Of a DNA stretch of 5,065 nt, positions 1-5,065 are shown one piece after another. A program made the position numbers and the translations under genes. The notes beneath the pieces were generated by a model. The model was not told the origin of the DNA. It made no database searches and saw nothing but the letters and a program-made list of their open reading frames with translations. Source of the DNA: Verrucomicrobiales bacterium (GTDB taxonomy: Bacteria; Verrucomicrobiota; Verrucomicrobiia; Limisphaerales; UBA9464); the NCBI GenBank assembly GCA_003445095.1, contig DLVS01000072.1:1-5065 (forward strand). The letters are read 5' to 3'. Position 1 is the stretch's first letter; the number at the start of each line of letters is the position of its first letter.

Positions 1-298
1 CCCGCCGCAGTCGACCCTTCCCGGCGCAGTCCGGCACTTTCGCTCGAAGTTAGTGGCGACTGATCTCTGGAGCAGTCCTCACCACCTTTTGTTGCAGGTG
101 CCACCAATGGTTGCACACGGGCGTTTGACCATCCTTGGCTTGGATCGAGAACTCCGAGCGGCCGTTCAGGAGAGTAGCCACCACCAACATCGGGGTATTC
201 CCGCGAGGCCGGCAGACTCCAGACCAGCCGCCGCGAATGCTGCTTGAGGCGAAGTCGCGCGCACCCTAACTTCTTTCTCAAGTCGCCCCTTTCGAATC
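1..298. other. Upstream region without a confident gene
   Basis: I find no gene I can defend here. On the plus strand a frame is open from position 2 to a stop ending at 247, with a GTG at 53. Its translation is rich in His, Arg, Ala and Pro and resembles no family I know, so it could be the tail of an upstream gene or chance in GC-rich DNA. On the minus strand an ATG near 188 opens about 46 codons (MLVVATLLNGRSEF...), also unrecognised. Positions 248-298 are a short leader before the first real gene, with no strong Shine-Dalgarno sequence. No tRNA, transposase end or CRISPR unit is visible. Confidence 0.5.
244..272 (+). promoter_or_regulatory. Weak candidate sigma-70-like promoter
   Basis: TTGAGG at 244-249 matches four of six bases of the -35 consensus. 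After a 17-base spacer, TAACTT at 267-272 matches only three of six bases of the -10 consensus. Transcription would start near 279 and leave a leader of about 20 bases before the ATG at 299. The spacing is ideal but the -10 is poor, and promoters of this group are not well defined, so this is only a candidate. Confidence 0.18.
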
Positions 299-2821
299 AT
301 GCGCCTCACAATTCTCTGCGCCGTGCTGATGGTCCTCGGGACGGGAGCAGCCTCGTCGCTTCGGGGTGCCGAGCGCGCCGCGGATAAGCCGGTTCCGCCC
401 CCGCCGCCGCTTCCCTTGATTCAATCGCTTCGGCTTGAGCCGCCTCAACTCACACTCAACGACGCGAGGGACGCCCGCACCGTCTTGGTCCTCGGTGAAC
501 GCGCGGATGGCGGAGTGATTGACTTAACCGCCGAGGCCAAATTCCAAGCAGAGTCCGATACCGTGGCTGTTGGCGACGATCACTTCCTTACCGGAAAAAA
601 GACCGGACCCGCAAGTGTCGCCGTTTCGGCGGCAGGGCATTCCGTGAAACTTCCCGTGAACGTTGCCGGAACGGAGGACCGACCGGTCGGCTTCGTGCGT
701 GACCTCGAACCGATTCTTGCGCGCACAGGATGCAACCAAGGGACCTGCCATGGGTCGGCGAAAGGCAAAAACGGCTTCAAGCTCTCGCTGCGCGGTTACG
801 ATCCCGAATACGATTATCAGTCCCTCATTCAAGACTTGAGCGGGCGTCGCTTCAACCGAGTCAACGTGGACGAGTCACTGATGTTGCAGAAGCCCTTGGG
901 AGATGTCCCCCACGAGGGACGGCAGGCAATCAAGCCAGGCTCGCGTTACCACGCTTTGCTGCGTCAATGGATCGCGGAAGGTGCGCGCAACGAAGACCCG
1001 GCGAAGGCTCGAGCCACGGAACTAACCATCCTGCCCGCGGTCGTGGAGATCGATCTTCCCGGACGGCAACAACAGTTCTTGGTGTTGGCCAAGTATCCGG
1101 ATGGTTCCACCCGCGACGTGACACGTGAGGCCATTCTGTCGAGCAACAACGAGGAGATTGCGCTGGTTAAGGACTACACACTGACGGCGCTACGTCGCGG
1201 CGAGATGGCGGTGTTGGTGCGCTACGAGGGATTGTACGCCGCCCGCGAAGTCGTGGTGATGGGTGATCGCACCGGCTTCGCTTTTTCGCCCATGCCGGAG
1301 AACAATGCGTTGGATCGTTTGGTGAATGCGAAGCTGGCGAAAATGAAGATCAATCCCAGTGATCTTTGCACCGATGCCGAGTTTTTGCGCCGCGTGTATC
1401 TCGATCTCACGGGTCAGCCGCCGACCGCCGACGCCACGCGCGCCTTCCTTGCCGACACCACGGAATCACGTCAGAAGCGCGATAAAGTTATCGATTCGCT
1501 CATTGGGTCGCCGGCGTATGCGGAATTCTGGGCCAACAAGTTTGCCGACCTTCTTCAATGCAATTCCGAGACCCTGGGGAAGAAGGGCGTGTGGGTGTTT
1601 CGCAACTGGATCGAGACACAATTCGCCAAGAACCGACCCTACGATCAATTCGTGCGCGACCTCCTCTTGGCCAAGGGCAGCACGTTCGAGAACCCCGCCG
1701 GCAACTACCTCCGCGCCCTCCGAGATCCGGGCAAGATGACCGAAGACGTTTCGCAGACGTTTCTGGGCGTGCGCTTCAACTGCAACAAGTGCCACGACCA
1801 TCCCTTCGAACGGTGGACCCAAAATCAATACTATGAATTCGGCGCGTACTTCGCTCAGGTCGCCTTCAAACGCGGGACGTTGGGCCGAGACAATCTAATT
1901 CGCGGCAACGAAACCTACGCCTCGGAGCAAGTTTCCGAAGACATCGTTTATCAAAACTACAACGGAGGCGAGGTGAAGCACCCGAAGAACGACAAAGTCG
2001 TGCCGCCGCAAGTGCCTTATGGACACGCTCGCGAGATCCCGGCAGGTCAGGATCGTCGGGAAGCCTTCGCCGAATGGCTCACGTCCAAGGACAATCCTTA
2101 TTTCGCGAAATCCACGGTTAACCGCTTCTGGAGCTACTTCTTTGGTCGCGGAATCATTGATCCCGTGGATGACATTCGCGCCGGCAATCCCCCCAGCAAT
2201 CCCGAGTTGCTCGAAACGCTAACGGCTGACTTCATTGCCAGCGGTTACAACGTGCAGAAGCTACTGCGCGAAATCTGTCAGTCCCGCACCTACCAGTTGA
2301 GCATCGTGAAGAATCGGTGGAACGAGGATGACACGATCAACTTCTCCCACGCCAATCCACGCCGACTCAGTGCCGAGCAAATGTTGGATGCCGTCGCCGT
2401 CGCAACCGGACATCGCCCGCAATTCAAAGACCTGCCCGTGGGTTTACGGGCCGTCGAAGTACCCGACGGAATGGTCGGCGGAAATGATTTCCTCGCGCTG
2501 TTCGGCCGGCCCAAACGTCAGAGCGCCTGTGAGTGCGAGCGTTCGAGCAACGTGACGTTGTCACACGCGCTCAATCTCATCAATGGGCCCACGCTCGGCG
2601 AGTCGGTGAGCAACGCTGACAATCGCTTCACCAAGCTGGTCGCCGCGGAGTCCGACGATCGCAAGGTGATCGAAGAAGTCTACTTCAGTTGCCTGAATCG
2701 TCCGCCCACCGAGCAAGAACTCTCGGAAATCAAACTCGGCACAGGTGATCAACGACTCGAAAGTACCCAGGATCTTGCCTGGGCCTTGTTGAACAGTCCG
2801 GCGTTCTTGTTTAATCGGTAG
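299..2821 (+). CDS. Secreted DUF1549/DUF1553 protein with Ig-like segments and c-type heme motifs
   Basis: This 840-residue exported protein belongs to the large 'planctomycete cytochrome' families (PSCyt2/DUF1549 plus PSD1/DUF1553) that are expanded in Planctomycetota and Verrucomicrobiota; their biochemical role is not established. In order it shows a signal peptide (about 1-25, MRLTILCAVLMVLGTGAASS), a proline-rich linker (31-40), a BIG2/Ig-like segment (about 42-123), and a cytochrome-like region with GCNQGTCHG, a CX4CH heme motif at C145, C150 and H151. A second Ig-like segment follows (about 240-321), then DUF1549 (about 336-520) with YLDLTGQPP (367-375) and CNKCHDHPFERW (495-506), a canonical CXXCH. 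DUF1553 (about 585-838) includes STVNRFWSYFFGRG, RRLSAEQMLDA and ACECERSSNVTL. Length and order fit the BIG2-containing subtype, and the protein looks complete. The ATG at 299 is chosen because it gives a good signal peptide; no clear Shine-Dalgarno precedes it. The usual DUF1501 partner does not follow; a glycoside hydrolase gene begins 13 bases after the stop. Export and covalent heme are inferred from motifs. Confidence 0.93.
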   Translation: MRLTILCAVLMVLGTGAASSLRGAERAADKPVPPPPPLPLIQSLRLEPPQLTLNDARDARTVLVLGERADGGVIDLTAEAKFQAESDTVAVGDDHFLTGKKTGPASVAVSAAGHSVKLPVNVAGTEDRPVGFVRDLEPILARTGCNQGTCHGSAKGKNGFKLSLRGYDPEYDYQSLIQDLSGRRFNRVNVDESLMLQKPLGDVPHEGRQAIKPGSRYHALLRQWIAEGARNEDPAKARATELTILPAVVEIDLPGRQQQFLVLAKYPDGSTRDVTREAILSSNNEEIALVKDYTLTALRRGEMAVLVRYEGLYAAREVVVMGDRTGFAFSPMPENNALDRLVNAKLAKMKINPSDLCTDAEFLRRVYLDLTGQPPTADATRAFLADTTESRQKRDKVIDSLIGSPAYAEFWANKFADLLQCNSETLGKKGVWVFRNWIETQFAKNRPYDQFVRDLLLAKGSTFENPAGNYLRALRDPGKMTEDVSQTFLGVRFNCNKCHDHPFERWTQNQYYEFGAYFAQVAFKRGTLGRDNLIRGNETYASEQVSEDIVYQNYNGGEVKHPKNDKVVPPQVPYGHAREIPAGQDRREAFAEWLTSKDNPYFAKSTVNRFWSYFFGRGIIDPVDDIRAGNPPSNPELLETLTADFIASGYNVQKLLREICQSRTYQLSIVKNRWNEDDTINFSHANPRRLSAEQMLDAVAVATGHRPQFKDLPVGLRAVEVPDGMVGGNDFLALFGRPKRQSACECERSSNVTLSHALNLINGPTLGESVSNADNRFTKLVAAESDDRKVIEEVYFSCLNRPPTEQELSEIKLGTGDQRLESTQDLAWALLNSPAFLFNR

Positions 2822-2834
2822 TTAGGCCGGCCGC

Positions 2835-4406
2835 ATGAATCTCCGTGGCGCGGTTCTGCGGTGGTTTGGGGAGCGCGCCCGCCTCGGGCGCAGTGGCCGG
2901 AGCCTCGCCCGCCACACCGCAGCACGTATGGATACCGATTCACCTCAATTCGCACACCATGCTGCGAGTAACAGAGTGTGGTATTGGCCCGCCCTCACCC
3001 CAACCCTCTCCCCCAAGGAGAGGGAGACGAAGGTCGCCCTTAATAAACGCCAGAAGCTTCGCGGCGGGGTTCTGCGCTGGCTCTGCTTTGCCCTGTTGTT
3101 CGCCTTCCGCGCCGAACGCGTCACGGCAGAATCGGATGATGAGTTTCTCGAGCGTTTGGAGCGAGCCGCCTTCGATTATTTTTGGAAGGAAGCCAATCCC
3201 ACGAATGGACTGATTCGCGACCGGTCGAAACCTGACTCGAAATGCAGCATCGCCGCCGTCGGTTTCGGACTTTCCGCCATAAATATCGGTGTCGAGCGAG
3301 GTTGGATTTCGCGCCCCACGGGTCGCGTCCGGGTGTTGACCACACTGCGGACGTTTGCGGAAGGCCAGCAAGGAGAGCAGCCCGACGGCGTCATCGGACA
3401 CCGAGGATGGTCCTATCATTTCCTCGAGCTGAACTCCGGCCATCGAGCGTGGAAGTGCGAGTTGTCCTCAATCGATACCGCGCTGTTATTGGCCGGTGTG
3501 GTGGACGCTCGGGAATTCTACACCGGAGCCGAACCCGACGAGGTTCAAATTCGGGAGTTCGCCGACCAACTGGTGGCGCGCGTGGATTGGGCATGGATGA
3601 CTGACGGTGGCGACACGTTCACGATGGGGTGGTATCCGGAGCGTGGTTTTCTCCGTTCTCGCTGGGTTGGCTACAACGAAGCGATGCTTCTGTATTTGCT
3701 GGGGCTCGGAGCGTCCGGCGGCTCGACGACGAACGATTCGGGAACCCGCGCCTCAAATTCGACCTCGGTCCAGTGGGAAGCTTGGACGCGTGGCTACCAC
3801 TGGCGCACCAACTACGGTTATGCCTATGTCGAGTTCGCGCCGCTCTTCGGTCATCAATACTCGCATTGCTGGGTCGATTTCCGGGGAATCGCTGATGCTT
3901 TCATGCGAGAACGCGGGCTGACGTATTTCGAGAACTCGCGGCGGGCGACTTTAGCCCAACGCGCCTACTGCATCGCCAACGCGGGACGATTCTCGAATTA
4001 CGGTTCGCTGGAATGGGGAATCACGGCGTGCGACGGACCGAAGGGTTACGCCGCCCGCGGTGCGCCGCCTTCGGAGAACGACGATGGCACATTAGCGCCG
4101 ACCGCTGCGGGTGGCTCGCTGCCGTTCGCTCCCGAGTTCTGCTTACCCACGCTGCGACATTTTGAGCAACGGTATGGGCCTAAGTTGTGGGGGCCCTATG
4201 GCTTCCGCGACGCGTTCAATATCACTGAGAATTGGTGGGCGACCGACACCTTGGGGATCGATCAGGGCCCCATCTTGCTCATGATCGAGAATCACCGTAC
4301 CGGCAACGTGTGGCGGCGCATGATGCGGAGTCCCATCATCCAAAGGGGCTTGAACCGTGCAGGGTTCAGCCTGATCTCGGCACAACCGACCACGAGTCGG
4401 CCCTGA
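2835..4406 (+). CDS. GH144/glucoamylase-like exported glycoside hydrolase, 5' end disturbed by repeats
   Basis: Residues about 100-512 match the glucoamylase-like family (Glycoamylase domain, COG5368), whose characterised bacterial members include GH144 endo-beta-1,2-glucanases; these act as periplasmic or secreted alpha/alpha-barrel enzymes on glucans. Motifs visible in order are FDYFWKEANPTNGLIRDRS (113-131), SIAAVGFGLSAINIGVERGW (138-157), YHFLELNSGHRAWKCELSSI (194-213), MGWYPERGF (264-272), GYNEAMLLYLLGLG (279-292), FAPLFGHQYSHCWVDFRGI (334-352), GSLEWGITACDGP (390-402) and FNITENWWATDTLGIDQGPI (461-480). I cannot assign the catalytic acids from sequence alone, and substrate specificity is open. 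A Ser/Thr/Asn/Gly-rich stretch (about 293-312) sits where relatives seem to have a short loop. Residues 78-98 (VLRWLCFALLFAF, then VTA before ESDDEF) look like a signal peptide, but no ATG, GTG or TTG lies between 3025 and 3095. The ATG at 2835 therefore forces translation through intergenic repeats, including LTPTLSPKERE at 54-64. The start given is the first ATG in frame; ATG 2928 and GTG 2976 are alternatives. The gene is probably cotranscribed with the cytochrome-like gene 13 bases upstream. Confidence 0.85.
   Translation: MNLRGAVLRWFGERARLGRSGRSLARHTAARMDTDSPQFAHHAASNRVWYWPALTPTLSPKERETKVALNKRQKLRGGVLRWLCFALLFAFRAERVTAESDDEFLERLERAAFDYFWKEANPTNGLIRDRSKPDSKCSIAAVGFGLSAINIGVERGWISRPTGRVRVLTTLRTFAEGQQGEQPDGVIGHRGWSYHFLELNSGHRAWKCELSSIDTALLLAGVVDAREFYTGAEPDEVQIREFADQLVARVDWAWMTDGGDTFTMGWYPERGFLRSRWVGYNEAMLLYLLGLGASGGSTTNDSGTRASNSTSVQWEAWTRGYHWRTNYGYAYVEFAPLFGHQYSHCWVDFRGIADAFMRERGLTYFENSRRATLAQRAYCIANAGRFSNYGSLEWGITACDGPKGYAARGAPPSENDDGTLAPTAAGGSLPFAPEFCLPTLRHFEQRYGPKLWGPYGFRDAFNITENWWATDTLGIDQGPILLMIENHRTGNVWRRMMRSPIIQRGLNRAGFSLISAQPTTSRP
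2841..2864 (+). repeat. Imperfect direct repeat, copy 1
   Basis: This 24-base segment matches 3057-3080 at 20 of 24 positions. Both copies are in the same reading frame, 216 bases (72 codons) apart, and read LRGAVLRW here and LRGGVLRW in the second copy. The repeats bracket the hairpin-rich stretch within the 5' end of the hydrolase reading frame. Confidence 0.65.
2856..2922. repeat. Nested GC-rich inverted repeat (REP-like hairpin)
   Basis: An outer perfect 8-bp stem pairs CTGCGGTG (2856-2863) with CACCGCAG (2915-2922). Inside it a perfect 7-bp stem pairs GCGCCCG (2875-2881) with CGGGCGC (2885-2891) around a CCT loop. There is no T-run after either stem, so it is a poor intrinsic terminator. 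It looks like a mobile or REP-like intergenic palindrome lying inside the annotated start of the hydrolase gene. That it is dispersed in the genome is an inference that one window cannot prove. Confidence 0.6.
2991..3025. repeat. Dispersed intergenic palindrome of the 'LTPTLSP' type
   Basis: A perfect 8-bp stem pairs CCCTCTCC (3004-3011) with GGAGAGGG (3017-3024) around a five-base loop, preceded by CCTCACCCCAA. This matches, from memory, a widespread intergenic repeat whose spurious translation reads LTPTLSPKERE or similar and which often contaminates predicted N-termini. Here that peptide appears at residues 54-64 of the hydrolase frame, which is good evidence that this part of the frame is not ancestral protein sequence. 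Confidence 0.75.
3057..3080 (+). repeat. Imperfect direct repeat, copy 2 (start of signal peptide)
   Basis: This is the second copy of the 24-base segment at 2841-2864, with four mismatches. It encodes LRGGVLRW directly before the hydrophobic core LCFALLFAF of the putative signal peptide, so it is the copy most likely to be original coding sequence. Confidence 0.6.
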
Positions 4407-4732
4407 CTAGCCGGGCGGCGAGGTTTTCTGCCGAGCGTGCGCGCAATTGCGCTGACGTGGTAGGGCTGCGTTCCACCATAGCCCATCCAATATCCAATTG
4501 CGTCGGGCTTGGGACGGGAACTTCGTGGAGAAGCACGGGAGACGCGGCTGGTGGGGGATTCGCCCATATGTCCCTCCAACTGTTCACGCTCGTGTCCAAA
4601 GAAACGCGGGCGTACCTGGCGTTCGCCCCAATCGCTTTCTCGACCTTCACCTCAAAGCATGGTTCGGGACTCAATTTGGTGGAGACTCTGTAGCGACGCG
4701 AAGGTGGCCCGTCCGGGAACGCCCGTCCCTAG
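4407..4732. other. Convergent intergenic region, no confident gene
   Basis: These 326 bases lie between two genes that converge on them. They hold a 12-bp perfect palindrome GCGCAATTGCGC (4441-4452), an imperfect hairpin pairing TGGTAGGGCT (4458-4467) with AGCCCATCCA (4480-4489), and a direct repeat of GCCCGTCC (4707-4714 and 4721-4728, period 14). No stem is followed by a convincing T-run, so no intrinsic terminator can be called for either gene. Frames that cross the region on both strands translate to Arg-, Ser- and Pro-rich sequence with no recognisable motifs. The stretch may contain decayed intergenic repeats, which is inference. Confidence 0.5.
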
Positions 4733-5065
4733 CTAGAGACCAGCATTCTGCCCGTCGTGCAAGCGGGGCAGCTTGGTTTGCAGCCGTCGCAGGTCGTCCA
4801 GGTCGCCGTCGTCGGTACGGGCAGGTTGACCCCATTCCACAAAGATCTTAGGCGCCTTCCATCGCCATCGTTCGGCATGACCGTCCACAAAAGCCAAGTT
4901 CGCTCCGCGATTGTGGCGCTCCGCCGGAACATCCACCCAGCGGTCGCTGTACGGCCCGCCATCGTTGGGCTCAATTCCGAACGTGGCGTCCACGATGTCG
5001 AGCTCATGCGTGTCAATGTAGCTAAACACATCGGAGGCCGACGGTCTGCTCGCGGCCTCGACCGT
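4733..5065 (-). CDS. Prepilin-like H-X9-DG domain protein, C-terminal part
   Basis: The last 110 codons and the TAG stop (4733-4735) are visible; the frame is open through the right edge, so the start lies outside the window. The key motif is HNRGANLAFVDGHAERW, with His at visible residue 51 (4913-4915) and Asp-Gly at 61-62, exactly nine residues between, which is the H-X9-DG signature of the prepilin-like families abundant in Verrucomicrobiota and Planctomycetota (DUF1559-related, type II secretion pseudopilin-like). Upstream, FSYIDTHELDIVDATFGI (14-31) fits the same domain. The tail DDLRRLQTKLPRL is like the end of related verrucomicrobial proteins. Complete members carry an N-terminal prepilin cleavage/methylation helix, expected beyond the window. 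Their function is unknown; a surface or secretion pseudopilus role is inferred from the N-terminal domain of the family. It is convergent with the hydrolase gene and not part of its operon. Confidence 0.88.
   Translation of the reverse strand, partial: TVEAASRPSASDVFSYIDTHELDIVDATFGIEPNDGGPYSDRWVDVPAERHNRGANLAFVDGHAERWRWKAPKIFVEWGQPARTDDGDLDDLRRLQTKLPRLHDGQNAGL

Noticed and set aside
2..247. Plus-strand frame open from the left edge, possible tail of an upstream gene
   Set aside because: No recognisable motif, unusual composition, and the visible part is too short to support a gene call.
1359..1836. Several 90-126 codon frames on both strands inside the DUF1549 region
   Set aside because: The main frame holds clear family motifs including CXXCH, while the others give Arg/Pro/Ser-rich shadow translations.
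2875..2891. Intrinsic terminator after the cytochrome-like gene
   Set aside because: The stem is strong but is followed by AGTGGCCGG rather than a T-run, so it is reported as a repeat.
2940..3443. 167-codon minus-strand open frame
   Set aside because: It is antisense to conserved hydrolase motifs and includes the complement of the palindromic repeat (PLLGGEGWGEGG), a known artefact type.
4366..4674. 102-codon minus-strand open frame across the convergent gap
   Set aside because: No family resemblance; it overlaps the hydrolase 3' end and competes with equally long open frames on the other strand, as expected in GC-rich DNA.
4232..4693. 153-codon plus-strand open frame overlapping the end of the hydrolase gene
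   Set aside because: Its first half is out of frame inside the conserved GH144 C-terminus, the rest is low-complexity translation of the intergenic gap, and no motif is recognisable.

Overview
The window looks like accessory chromosomal sequence from a GC-rich member of the PVC superphylum. Verrucomicrobiota of the Limisphaerales/Pedosphaera type is the best guess; Planctomycetota or Lentisphaerota are possible. Three things point there: a large DUF1549/DUF1553 'planctomycete-type cytochrome' protein, a prepilin-like protein ending in the H-X9-DG domain, and an intergenic repeat of the kind that translates as LTPTLSPKERE. This placement is inference from gene content; there is no rRNA or marker gene in the window.

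Layout. Positions 1-298 hold no gene I can defend. Positions 299-2821 (+) encode an 840-residue secreted protein with two Ig-like (BIG2-type) segments, a CX4CH motif, a CXXCH motif, DUF1549 and DUF1553. Only 13 bases later an ATG at 2835 opens a 523-codon frame ending at 4406 (+). Its residues from about 100 on are a GH144/glucoamylase-like (COG5368-type) glycoside hydrolase. Its first about 75 codons run through two hairpin-forming intergenic repeats (2856-2922 and about 2991-3025), so the true N-terminus is uncertain. Positions 4407-4732 are a convergent intergenic stretch with small palindromes and a short direct repeat but no clear gene. Positions 4733-5065 (-) are the C-terminal 110 codons of an H-X9-DG prepilin-like (type II secretion pseudopilin/DUF1559-like) protein that runs off the right edge.

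How the genes may work together. The first two genes are co-directional and almost abutting, so they could be one transcript: an exported multidomain c-type cytochrome-like protein beside an exported glucan hydrolase. This fits extracytoplasmic polysaccharide use, but the role of DUF1549/DUF1553 proteins is not established and the link is inference. The third gene is on the opposite strand and is separate.

The most interesting point is the 5' end of the hydrolase gene. Two 24-bp segments (2841-2864 and 3057-3080) match at 20 of 24 positions, lie in the same reading frame and are 216 bp apart. Deleting one repeat unit would join an ATG directly to a clean 26-residue signal peptide. This suggests that repeat DNA was inserted into, or expanded within, the signal-peptide coding region without breaking the frame. 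I see no sign of a wholly new system, CRISPR array, transposase or RNA gene.
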